64,000 nt of DNA, taken from the NCBI RefSeq assembly GCF_030551755.1, contig NZ_JAUPEC010000004.1, positions 124,001 through 188,000 on the forward strand, given 5' to 3'. Under the pieces are notes generated by a model, which had not been told where the DNA came from, did not search any database, and was given only the letters and a program-made list of their open reading frames with translations. This document shows positions 46,467-55,203 of this stretch, in pieces (within the stretch, counting starts at the first letter, position 1; each line of letters starts with the position of its first letter). Both the position numbers and the translations under genes were made by a program. This DNA is from Pseudocolwellia sp. AS88 (GTDB lineage: Bacteria; Pseudomonadota; Gammaproteobacteria; Enterobacterales; Alteromonadaceae).

Positions 46467-48071
46467 ATGTTAGATGCAAACTTAAAAGCCCAATTACAGA
46501 ACTACCTACAAAATTTAACGTCTAGTGTTGAATTAGCAGTGTTTCTTGACGATGGTCCAAAATCAAAAGAATTAAACGAATTAGTGCAAGAAATTGCAAC
46601 AATGTCACCACTTATCAACCTAGTAAAACTAGATGGGAGCAACGAACGCGCTCCGTCAATGCTAGTCAGATCGGTTACCAACAATACTGAAATACGTTTT
46701 GCCGGTATTCCAATGGGACATGAATTTACCTCACTTGTTTTAGCTTTATTACACAGTGGCGGACACCCAATTAAATTGAGTGAAGAAATTATAGAACAGG
46801 TACGCAACTTAGAAGGTGATTACGCGTTTGAGACCTATGTATCCTTAAGTTGTCAGAATTGTCCTGATGTTGTTCAAGCATTGAATATGATGTCAGCAAT
46901 CAATCCACAAATTACCAATGTAATGGTAGATGGATCTGTATTCTCACAAGAAGTTTACAGTAAAGATATTTTATCTGTACCCGCAGTGTACTTGAACGGA
47001 CAACCGTTTGCTCAAGGCAGAATGTCGGTTATAGAAATACTAAACAAAGTGGATGTAAACGCACATTCACGCCAAGCGGAAGCGATTAACAAGAAAGAAT
47101 CTTTCGATGTATTAGTGATAGGTGGTGGTCCAGCGGGCGCATCATCAGCAATATACAGCGCACGTAAAGGCATAAAAACAGGTGTAGTAGCAGACCGTTT
47201 TGGCGGACAACTACAAGACACCATGGCAATTGAAAACTTTATCTCCGTTAAAGCCACGGAAGGCCCCAAGCTTGTTGCCAGCTTGGAAGAACACGTAAAA
47301 GAATACGACGTAGACATTATGAATGGTCAACGCGTTAAAAAGATTATTGAAAGCGATGTACCTGGTGGCCTAATTCAAGTTCAGCTTGAAAACGACGCCA
47401 TTCTTCAAACTCGCTCAGCCATTATTGCCACCGGTGCAAGATGGAGAGAAATGAACGTACCAGGCGAGCAAGAGTACAAAGGTAAAGGCGTAGCATACTG
47501 CCCACATTGTGATGGACCATTATTTAAAGGTAAATCTGTAGCCGTAATTGGTGGTGGTAACTCAGGTATAGAAGCGGCAATTGATTTAGCCGGTATTGTT
47601 AGCCACGTAACGGTTTTAGAATTTGATACAAGCTTACGAGCTGATGCTGTTTTACAAGAAAAAGCCCGTTCGTTAGGTAACGTTGAAATTATTATGAATG
47701 CTCAAACCACTGAGGTATTAGGTAACGGTAATCATGTAACAGGTCTTAACTACTTAGACCGTCAAACAAACGAAACTAAAAGTATAGAACTAGCCGGTAT
47801 ATTTGTTCAAATTGGTTTAGTACCTAACTCACAGTTTTTAGAAGGTACAGTAGATTTAACACCACGTGGCGAAATTATTACCAACAGTCACGGCGAAACA
47901 AGCATTGCAGGTGTTTATGCTGCAGGTGATGTAACTCACACACCTTACAAGCAAATCATTATTGCAATGGGAAGTGGCGCAACAGCAGCACTTGGCGCTT
48001 TTGATTACTTAATCAGAACACCAAATGCAGAAGAAGAGTTGGTAGCAGAGAAGGAAACTCAAGCGGCTTAA
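46467..48071 (+). CDS. ahpF: alkyl hydroperoxide reductase subunit F
   Basis: AhpF passes electrons from NADH through FAD and two disulfide centres to AhpC. The 534-residue protein has the N-terminal double-thioredoxin-fold domain with C129-Q-N-C132, an FAD-binding [17 protein letters not shown] motif at about 213-229, the redox-active C345-P-H-C348 pair, an NAD(P)H-binding [10 protein letters not shown] motif and a terminal YAAGDVT motif. AAGGAATTTTCAAC precedes the ATG. Confidence 0.97.
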   Translation: MLDANLKAQLQNYLQNLTSSVELAVFLDDGPKSKELNELVQEIATMSPLINLVKLDGSNERAPSMLVRSVTNNTEIRFAGIPMGHEFTSLVLALLHSGGHPIKLSEEIIEQVRNLEGDYAFETYVSLSCQNCPDVVQALNMMSAINPQITNVMVDGSVFSQEVYSKDILSVPAVYLNGQPFAQGRMSVIEILNKVDVNAHSRQAEAINKKESFDVLVIGGGPAGASSAIYSARKGIKTGVVADRFGGQLQDTMAIENFISVKATEGPKLVASLEEHVKEYDVDIMNGQRVKKIIESDVPGGLIQVQLENDAILQTRSAIIATGARWREMNVPGEQEYKGKGVAYCPHCDGPLFKGKSVAVIGGGNSGIEAAIDLAGIVSHVTVLEFDTSLRADAVLQEKARSLGNVEIIMNAQTTEVLGNGNHVTGLNYLDRQTNETKSIELAGIFVQIGLVPNSQFLEGTVDLTPRGEIITNSHGETSIAGVYAAGDVTHTPYKQIIIAMGSGATAALGAFDYLIRTPNAEEELVAEKETQAA

Positions 48072-48147
48072 TTAACCTCTGCTCGGATTAAATCTTCTAA
48101 AGAGTAAACCTAAAATTTATTACTAGCTTATAAATTGCAGGACATAG

Positions 48148-48181
48148 CCCTAACTTGAACCTCCCCGAGTTTAAGTTAGGG
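48148..48181 (+). other. hairpin downstream of ahpF
   Basis: A 13-bp stem with one G-T wobble (48148-48160 with 48169-48181) and an 8-nt loop. It is not followed by a strong T-run, so it is probably an mRNA-stabilising hairpin ahead of the terminator at 48207. Confidence 0.45.
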
Positions 48182-48206
48182 TGAATTTATTTAACAATTC
48201 CCCCCA

Positions 48207-48266
48207 AGCACTTTCGTCACTGTATTCTTTTTTTGAAGGATACTATAGTGGCGTTAGTGCTTTTTT
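48207..48266 (+). terminator. terminator between ahpF and oxyR
   Basis: A long imperfect stem pairs AGCACTTTCGTCACT (48207-48221) with the segment ending AGTGCT at 48261, followed directly by a T-run at 48261-48266. It lies between the convergent ahpF and oxyR genes. Confidence 0.6.
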
Positions 48267-48306
48267 ATATCTATTACGGTTTACAAATTACAGTTTACAA
48301 AAACAA

Positions 48307-49203
48307 TCAAATAACCTCTTTCATCGAGTTTTTAACACTACTCACAACTGCTCGAATACATTGCATTCTTGAATAGCCCGATCTCAACATGAGTGATATT
48401 TGTCGATTAGGTTTTGGATCTTCAAACGGAATATAATTAATTGTGTTAGTAATGTGATGATTAACCGTTGCAAGTTGCGGTAATAAGGTGATGCCCATAT
48501 TGCTTGAAACCATATAACGTAAAGTTTCTAAGCTTGTTGCCTGAAAACGATGATCTTCTTTCGCACCTGCGGTAAAACAAAAACCTAAAGCTTGATCTCG
48601 TAAACAGTGACCATCTTCTAATGTTAATACTTCATAGTCTTTTAACTCACCTAAACTTACCACCTCTTTCAACGAAAGCTGGTGATCTTTTGATGTGGCC
48701 AATACCAATGGTTCTTCAAATAAATCGTAGCGATCAAATTTATCCATTTCTTCCAGCCAAGGTAAAATAATTAAATCTAACTTACCGTCATCTAAAGACT
48801 TTAAAAGATTTTTAGTTTTATCTTCGTGTAAATAAAATTTTATATTCGGTAATTTATCGTTTAAATCTTTCATGATGTGAGGCAACAAATATGGCGCTAA
48901 AGTAGGTATTAATCCTATATGTAAATCTCCAGAAAAGGGATCTAACAATGCTTTAGCAGACGCTTCAAAATTATTCGCTGCACGTAATACTTTACGAGCC
49001 TCAGCAACTAATTCTTCTCCTGCAGGAGTTAGCATTACTTTTCTAGTTTGCCTTTCAACTAAGGTTAAACCTAAATGCTCTTCGAGCTTCATAATCTGAC
49101 CACTTAATGTGGGTTGACTTACAAAACAAGCTTCAGCAGCACGACCAAAATGTCTGTGTGTATCAATGGCATCTAAATATTCTAAATCACGAATCTTGAT
49201 CAT
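48307..49203 (-). CDS. oxyR: hydrogen-peroxide sensor OxyR (LysR family)
   Basis: The 298-residue LysR-type activator has an N-terminal helix-turn-helix (MIKIRDLEYLDAI, AAEACFVSQPTLSGQI) and a regulatory domain. The peroxide-sensing cysteines C200 (LEDGHCLRDQA) and C209 (GFCFTAG) match the E. coli pair. Oxidation to the disulfide would activate ahpC through the four-part site upstream of it. An OxyR-like half-site overlaps its own start codon. Confidence 0.95.
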   Translation of the reverse strand: MIKIRDLEYLDAIDTHRHFGRAAEACFVSQPTLSGQIMKLEEHLGLTLVERQTRKVMLTPAGEELVAEARKVLRAANNFEASAKALLDPFSGDLHIGLIPTLAPYLLPHIMKDLNDKLPNIKFYLHEDKTKNLLKSLDDGKLDLIILPWLEEMDKFDRYDLFEEPLVLATSKDHQLSLKEVVSLGELKDYEVLTLEDGHCLRDQALGFCFTAGAKEDHRFQATSLETLRYMVSSNMGITLLPQLATVNHHITNTINYIPFEDPKPNRQISLMLRSGYSRMQCIRAVVSSVKNSMKEVI

Positions 49204-49216
49204 AGCTAAACTCTAT
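49202..49216. promoter_or_regulatory. OxyR-like half site at the oxyR start
   Basis: ATAG-N7-CTAT is one exact half of an OxyR site, and it overlaps the oxyR ATG. The second half is not conserved. It may contribute to autorepression or be a chance match in AT-rich DNA. Confidence 0.3.
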
Positions 49217-49466
49217 CAATAATTAAAAAGCAATCTATTTTAACTATATCACAATCCTTTTACCTATTTGTCACAAGCATAAACACACAAATATAAGAAA
49301 TACGCTTCAGCATAGTGCAGCATGCCCATCACTGAACATTTTTTAACAAGAAACAAAGAAATAGAAAACACTTTGAACAATAAAAACAGACACTTAACTT
49401 ATTGGTATCAGACTTGCTGTACACATAAGTAGATTAAACATTAAATTCAGACAAAAGTGAGAAACC

Positions 49467-50276
49467 ATGGCTTATATAGAACCCAGTGAATTTGTAACCA
49501 AAATGGTCGATTCTGGTGAACAGAAAGTTTACATGTCGACTAAAGATACCGTTATCCGTGCATTTATGGCGGGTGCCATTCTTGGCTTAGCCGCTATTTT
49601 TGCTATTACTGTAGCAACTAAAACCGGCAGCCCTATTTTAGGCGCGTGTTTATTCCCGGTTGGTTTCATCATGCTTTACTTGATGAAGTTTGACTTATTA
49701 ACAGGTGTATTTACTTTAGTGCCTTTAGCTTTATTAGATAAACGTCCAGGTGTTACCTTTGGTGGCGTGATGCGCAACTGGGGTTTAGTGTTTATAGGCA
49801 ATTTTGGTGGTGCCATGACAACCGCTTTCTTTATGTCGTTTATTTTAACCTATGGTTATTCTGCTGATGGTGGTGCAATTGCCGCTAAAGTCGCTCACAT
49901 TGGTGAATCAAGAACGGTAGGTTACCAAGAGCACGGGATTGGCGGTTGGTTAACTATTTTCATTCGCGGTATGTTATGTAACTGGATGGTGTCTATGGGT
50001 GTTGTTGGCGCCATGATTTCTACCTCTGCAGGCGCTAAAATGGCTGCCATGTGGATGCCAGTTATGTTGTTCTTTTTCATGGGTTTTGAGCATTCAATTG
50101 TGAATATGTTTTTATTCCCATTCTCTATGATCATGGGTGGTGACTTTACCGTTTATGATTATTTACTTTGGAATGAAATTCCTACAGTTCTAGGTAACTT
50201 AGCAGGCGGTTTATTATTAGTGGGCTTACCACTGTACTTTACTCATGTGAGAACTTCACCTGAGCGTAAACTTTAG
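49467..50276 (+). CDS. formate/nitrite transporter family protein
   Basis: The 269-residue membrane protein has the six-helix FNT fold. Conserved segments include AFMAGAILGLAAIF, the KFDLLTGVFTLVPLALLD region, NWGLVFIGNFGGA, GMLCNWMVSMGV and GFEHSIVNMF. It forms a pentameric channel for formate or nitrite. The neighbouring phosphatase/kinase gene often accompanies nitrate and nitrite assimilation transporters, so nitrite is the more likely substrate. GTGAG precedes the ATG. Confidence 0.9.
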   Translation: MAYIEPSEFVTKMVDSGEQKVYMSTKDTVIRAFMAGAILGLAAIFAITVATKTGSPILGACLFPVGFIMLYLMKFDLLTGVFTLVPLALLDKRPGVTFGGVMRNWGLVFIGNFGGAMTTAFFMSFILTYGYSADGGAIAAKVAHIGESRTVGYQEHGIGGWLTIFIRGMLCNWMVSMGVVGAMISTSAGAKMAAMWMPVMLFFFMGFEHSIVNMFLFPFSMIMGGDFTVYDYLLWNEIPTVLGNLAGGLLLVGLPLYFTHVRTSPERKL

Positions 50277-50307
50277 TAAATTGTTGTAAAGTATTACTTT
50301 AAGAAAT

Positions 50308-50338
50308 GGCTTCGTAATTAATATTGCGGAGCCTTTTT
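50308..50338 (+). terminator. rho-independent terminator after the FNT gene
   Basis: A 7-bp stem with one wobble pair (50308-50314 with 50327-50333) closes a 12-nt AT loop and is followed by five T residues. It lies 32 nt beyond the transporter stop codon, so the downstream kinase gene may also need its own promoter. Confidence 0.7.
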
Positions 50339-50460
50339 ATTTTAGACCTTATGAAATAATGTAACTCTGGTAGACTTTTAATGAACTTATTCACACCTGA
50401 ATAAACAGAATAAGTAGTGTAGATTGAAAACGTTATAATCGAGTTTGATAGGAATAAATC

Positions 50461-52164
50461 ATGAGCAAAGCACTTAGTGTCAGTATTGGCGGTGCAACCG
50501 ATAAAGGTGTAAAAGCCATTAACCAAGATTTTTTAGGCAGCGTAACGCCTAAAGAACCTCAGCTTAGTGCTAAAGGTATTGCACTAGCTATGGCTGACGG
50601 TATTAGCTCAAGTAAAGTAAGCCAAATAGCCAGCGAGACTGCTGTTGCTAGTTTTTTAGATGATTATTACTGCACCTCTGACTCTTGGTCAGTAAAAAGC
50701 TCTGTGCAAAAGGTTATTAAATCGATTAATTCTTGGCTGTATTCGCAAACCCGAAATAGCCCATACCGTTTCGATAAAGACAAAGGATATATTTGTACTT
50801 TCAGCGCTTTAGTTTTCAAATCAAATACGGCTCACTTGTTTCATTCTGGCGATACCCGTATTTATCGTTTATCAGGCGACGGGCTTGAACAACTTACTGA
50901 AGATCACCGTCGCGTAGTTTCATCTGAAGTCACCTATCTCACGCGGGCGTTAGGTATAGACCAAACCTTAGAAATAGATTATCAATCCCTTACTATCGAA
51001 CCAGGTGACACTTTTGTTATTGCCACAGATGGTATTTACGAATTCATTAAAAGCTCAGACATTACTAAAGCCATTAATAACGCTGAGTCATTAAACGATG
51101 CCGCACAATTAATTCTTGAACAAGCACTTGAACACGGCAGCGATGACAACTTAAGTATACAAATAGCTCGAGTAGATAACTTACCTGAATATCAATTAGA
51201 CGAAGTACATCAACTTACTATGTTGCCTTTGCCGCCTAGACTAACGCCAAGAATGGATTTTGATGGTTATGAAATACTGCGAGAAATTTATATTAGCAGC
51301 CGCAGTCATGTATTTTTAGCTCGAGATAAAGACACAAACGAAACTGTTGTTATTAAAACGCCATCCACCGAGTTACGTAACGACAGTAAATATTTAGAAC
51401 GTTTCATGTTGGAAGAATGGATAGCCAAACGAGTTGATAATCCAAACGTAGCAAAAGCAATAGAGCCTAAACGAAAACGTAACTTCTTATATTTAGTAAC
51501 GGAATATATTGAAGGCATTTCATTAAATCAGTGGATGATAGACAACCCCAAGCCTAAGTTAGAACAAGTTCGCGACATAATCGAACAAGTCGCCAAAGGA
51601 TTACAGGCTTTTCATCGGCAAGAAATGATCCACCAAGATTTACGGCCAAATAACATCATGATTGATCATACAAATACCGTAAAAATTATTGATTTTGGCT
51701 CAACCTTTATTGCTGGTGTTACCGACGCAAATACCGAAGATGTAATGCGCGGAACCATACGTTTTTCGGCACCTGAGTATTTTTTAGGACAATTAGGAAC
51801 TCAGCAATCAGACATTTATTCATTAGCGGCTATCACCTATCAAATGTTGTCTGGTGAGTTTCCATATAGCCAAGCCATTGCTCAAGCGAATACCCTTTCA
51901 GCACAGGAAAAACTGGGATATAGAAGTTTAATTACTAAAGATTCACAACTTCCTGTTTGGCTAGACTATACTTTAAAAAGAGCTTTACATATCAACCCGT
52001 TAAAACGACATTCAGAATTATCAGAATTTATGCATGATCTTAGACATCCAAATAAAATGTATTTAGCACAAACTAAACCACCTTTAATGGAACGAGATCC
52101 TGTAATGTTTTGGCAAGGCGTTAGTTTAGTTTTATTTGTACTGTTAATCGCCCAGTTCATCTGA
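50461..52164 (+). CDS. bifunctional PP2C phosphatase / Ser-Thr protein kinase
   Basis: The 567-residue protein fuses a PP2C-type phosphatase (residues 5-245, with MADGISSS, FHSGDTRIY, ATDGIYEF and DDNLS supplying the metal-binding aspartates) to a eukaryotic-like kinase (about 265-535). The kinase has the ATP-anchoring lysine in VVIKTPS, catalytic D393 in H391-Q-D393-LRPNN, and D411-FG. A single C-terminal membrane helix anchors it. Such fusions occur with nitrite/nitrate assimilation genes, matching the FNT gene upstream. The target protein is unknown. Confidence 0.9.
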   Translation: MSKALSVSIGGATDKGVKAINQDFLGSVTPKEPQLSAKGIALAMADGISSSKVSQIASETAVASFLDDYYCTSDSWSVKSSVQKVIKSINSWLYSQTRNSPYRFDKDKGYICTFSALVFKSNTAHLFHSGDTRIYRLSGDGLEQLTEDHRRVVSSEVTYLTRALGIDQTLEIDYQSLTIEPGDTFVIATDGIYEFIKSSDITKAINNAESLNDAAQLILEQALEHGSDDNLSIQIARVDNLPEYQLDEVHQLTMLPLPPRLTPRMDFDGYEILREIYISSRSHVFLARDKDTNETVVIKTPSTELRNDSKYLERFMLEEWIAKRVDNPNVAKAIEPKRKRNFLYLVTEYIEGISLNQWMIDNPKPKLEQVRDIIEQVAKGLQAFHRQEMIHQDLRPNNIMIDHTNTVKIIDFGSTFIAGVTDANTEDVMRGTIRFSAPEYFLGQLGTQQSDIYSLAAITYQMLSGEFPYSQAIAQANTLSAQEKLGYRSLITKDSQLPVWLDYTLKRALHINPLKRHSELSEFMHDLRHPNKMYLAQTKPPLMERDPVMFWQGVSLVLFVLLIAQFI

Positions 52165-52398
52165 GTTAACTACAGCAAAAAGCTGTGTAATGAAATTTTA
52201 ATATATTTGTTTTATTATGTAACAATATGCAACCGTAACTGGAAGTATTAAAACTTTTTTACCTGGATAATGAGTATTTTAAATTATATATTTATAAATT
52301 CAGTTAATTAAGAATATTTATTTAAGATCTACGGTCTACTATTAGGCAACATAAAAAATCGACATCACGAAACGAACAAACGAGAGAAAAGAAAAATT

Positions 52399-52911
52399 AT
52401 GATCACTAGCCAAATAGAAATACTTGAACAAGCACGTTTATATCTGAGGAGTATTACACAAGAAGAATACGTAGAAATAATCTCTCCAAACTTTATCAGC
52501 TCAGCCGGCTCACATGTTCGCCATATCATAGATCATTATCAATCGGTTATATCAGGAATTGAAAACGGTATTATCGATTACGATTTCCGTTTACGTGGTA
52601 GTAAAGTAGAAGAGAATCCTCAACTAGCTTTAGAAAAATTTGATGAAATTGAAGCATGGATGTCGAATCTTACAGACAGCGATTTAAATCAAACTATTTC
52701 ACTTTCAACTGAAGTAAGCACCAGCTCTAAACAAGTGCAAATTGTACAAACTTCATTAGCACGCGAGCTTATTTTTGTAGGTAGTCATGCAGTTCATCAT
52801 TATGCGATGATCACACAAATTACTTTTGCACAAAGCTCTACAGCAAATACATCGTTTGGCATTGCACCAGCAACAGCGACTTTCTTAAGAGAGAAAAACG
52901 CCTCAGCTTAA
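52399..52911 (+). CDS. DinB-like four-helix protein
   Basis: The 170-residue soluble protein looks like a DinB/YfiT-type helical bundle with possible metal-binding histidines in SHVRHIIDHY near the start and SHAVHHYAMI near residue 135. The C-terminal FGIAPATATFLRE segment recurs in a group of such proteins. Reaction unknown; thiol-dependent transferases and bacillithiol enzymes share this fold. It stands alone. Confidence 0.6.
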   Translation: MITSQIEILEQARLYLRSITQEEYVEIISPNFISSAGSHVRHIIDHYQSVISGIENGIIDYDFRLRGSKVEENPQLALEKFDEIEAWMSNLTDSDLNQTISLSTEVSTSSKQVQIVQTSLARELIFVGSHAVHHYAMITQITFAQSSTANTSFGIAPATATFLREKNASA

Positions 52912-52972
52912 TCATTAAGTGTAAAACTTCTAAAAGAAGAGTTAACCCGAGTTAAGATATGGACTTCTTAAG

Positions 52973-53023
52973 TTATTGATTAGTTTATTTAGATTGAATT
53001 TAAACAAATAAACTAATCAATAA
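52973..53023. terminator. 18-bp perfect AT-rich inverted repeat between convergent genes
   Basis: 52973-52990 pairs perfectly with 53006-53023 around a 15-nt loop. It lies between the DinB-like gene and the convergent acyltransferase gene, where a bidirectional terminator is expected, though the stem has few G-C pairs. Confidence 0.5.
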
Positions 53024-53114
53024 TGGGCCTTCAACTTAATCAACCTCAACTAGGGATAAGCAAAGTCAGTACTAACTTTACTTCCCAATCTAACAACCCT
53101 TTCAAGTAAATAAA

Positions 53115-54881
53115 CTACCTTGTGTAGTTCAAATACTCATCTTTTCCTTTACCTAAATACAGCTTAAGTAATTTCTCTGGAGCTTTTGGTAAATCAACAC
53201 TTAACAATAATCCCGGCGTGTGATTAAAGTTAGTATCAATACCCGTACAATGAAATTTAGCACCCAATTTATGATATTGTTTTAACAATATAGGTACATC
53301 TTTCCCGTCAGTTTCTATGCCTGCTACCATTGCAGATAACTGTTCTAAAGTAACAGAATTAGCTTTTAGAAAGTCTTGTGCTTCAGGATGTAGGTTACTT
53401 TCAAAAGGTGATTTAGCATCAACTCCTTCACGCTCGGTGATCATGACTTCATTAATTAACGCAACAGAACGCGGATCGTATAACTTACTTAGCGATACCG
53501 TGCCATATAAGGTTCTATATCTTGGGTTTTTACATACGTAAGCGCCTATGCCCTTCCAAAGTAATAACAAGCCGTGATAGCTATTTTGATGCTCAGCAAC
53601 AATAAACGAACGTCCCATTTCTAAACACGCTTTCTTTTGATTGATAAACTCAGGTTTAAAGGTAAACATTTGCGATAAATACAACTTAGAAATGTCAGCA
53701 TCTTTTTGTAAAACATCTGTTTGGCCTATACGGTAAGCACCAATAATTTCTTCATTTTGATGATCGAATATAAATAAATGCATATAAGTTGCGTCAAAAT
53801 GATCGGTATCACATTCTTCGCCACTACCTTCATTATGTTCTCTAAAAGTAATCTCTCTTAAACGAGTGATCTCTTGTACACAATTTGGTATTTGGTGTTG
53901 GTAACCGTTATACACAGTAAAAGATTTAAACTTCACTAAAACCTGCTCTTCTGGCAAAGCAGCAAGTTCTTGTGTCATTAAAGCTTTATCAGCCATTGGA
54001 ATAATGTCTTTAAATTCAACTGTTTTATCGTCTTCTATCCAAGGGGTTAAATATGTTTCATCGTTCAAATAACACTGTAGTCTTACAAAATCGTTCATGT
54101 TCTCAATACCATTAAATGCATTAAGCTGCTCAGGCTTAATTAAATTATTTGTCACTAAATTAATAGGGTGTTCATTTAGTTTTACCATTTCGCGCGCCAG
54201 CATTAGCAATCGAAAACGATAATATATTTGCCCCATTTTATGGAACAGTTTGCTATTAGTCCCGGAAATAAATACAGGTAATATAGGAGCTTTCTTTTTA
54301 ACAGCCACTTGAATGGCAATTCGGTTCCATTCTGCATCAGTAATGCGTTGTCTATCGTCTTGAAATGAAGATACTTTTCCAGCAGGGAATACTACTAATA
54401 ATCCTTCATTATCAACATGCTTAAAACATTGTTTAATCGCCGAAGTATTTATCGCCGCTTTAGGTTGTAATGGATTAGCAAAAATAAAATAATCAGCAAT
54501 TTCTTTAAAAACCCGTAAGCCTAAGTTCGCCATTATTTTAGTATCAGCACGATATGCTGTAAGTATTTTAGCAATAATAACTCCTTCTACCATACCGTAA
54601 GGATGGTTACATACAACAACACAACGACCTTCTTTCGGAATTTTAGCAATAACACCATCACCGCCAAAAACGCGTACACCTAGCTCCTTTAACAAGCGCT
54701 CTGAAAAATCTTGTTTTTCGCGCCCCCATAAATCACCTCGAACATAAAGCTGATGAAGTTTATCTATGCCTAGTAGTTTATCTAATAAAGGGGAAATCGG
54801 CCTTAGTATGTTACCTAACAGGCTATCGGGTAGTAACGCAGCTAAGCGTAAATCTGAAACATTTTCTTTAGGTTTATTCAT
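53115..54881 (-). CDS. bifunctional acyltransferase, OlsF-like (ornithine lipid synthesis)
   Basis: The 588-residue protein joins a PlsC-type lysophospholipid acyltransferase domain (about residues 65-270, NHPYGMVEG and the VFPAGKVSS motif) to a GNAT/OlsB-like domain (about 315-560, REITFREHNEGSGEECDTDHFD, then the CLEMGRSFI and GLLLLWKGIG segments). This order matches OlsF, which makes ornithine lipids with both N- and O-acylation. The PlsC motif has HPYGMVE instead of the usual H-x4-D, as in some OlsF-type proteins recalled. A simple hemolysin-like acyltransferase is the alternative. Phosphate-poor seas favour such lipids. Confidence 0.72.
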   Translation of the reverse strand: MNKPKENVSDLRLAALLPDSLLGNILRPISPLLDKLLGIDKLHQLYVRGDLWGREKQDFSERLLKELGVRVFGGDGVIAKIPKEGRCVVVCNHPYGMVEGVIIAKILTAYRADTKIMANLGLRVFKEIADYFIFANPLQPKAAINTSAIKQCFKHVDNEGLLVVFPAGKVSSFQDDRQRITDAEWNRIAIQVAVKKKAPILPVFISGTNSKLFHKMGQIYYRFRLLMLAREMVKLNEHPINLVTNNLIKPEQLNAFNGIENMNDFVRLQCYLNDETYLTPWIEDDKTVEFKDIIPMADKALMTQELAALPEEQVLVKFKSFTVYNGYQHQIPNCVQEITRLREITFREHNEGSGEECDTDHFDATYMHLFIFDHQNEEIIGAYRIGQTDVLQKDADISKLYLSQMFTFKPEFINQKKACLEMGRSFIVAEHQNSYHGLLLLWKGIGAYVCKNPRYRTLYGTVSLSKLYDPRSVALINEVMITEREGVDAKSPFESNLHPEAQDFLKANSVTLEQLSAMVAGIETDGKDVPILLKQYHKLGAKFHCTGIDTNFNHTPGLLLSVDLPKAPEKLLKLYLGKGKDEYLNYTR

Positions 54882-55203
54882 AGTGATGGGTTTACAACAA
54901 TTCTCAACAATTTAATTTTTATTTTGCTTAACTTCAGCCTCAATACGTAAACAAGACCCTTAACAACAGAAAAACTATTCAACAGACTTTAATAATAACT
55001 CTTCACACAAATAAAACTAGCATAAAAACATAACTTTACTGCTAACAATTAACACCTGTTTAGTATATTGGTTTATATTAACTCCTCCCGTAAAGCATCA
55101 GTAACCATACTGAGAGTCTTATTATTGAACGAAGCAACACAGGATGTTTACGCCAACTCATTAATTTATAACAAGCATTATTTATTGAGAGCTAAAAAAT
55201 AAT
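54882..55203. other. 322-bp divergent intergenic region
   Basis: AT-rich DNA between the acyltransferase gene (minus) and the phospholipase-D lipoprotein gene (plus). It should contain both promoters. No operator or RNA was recognised. Confidence 0.45.
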
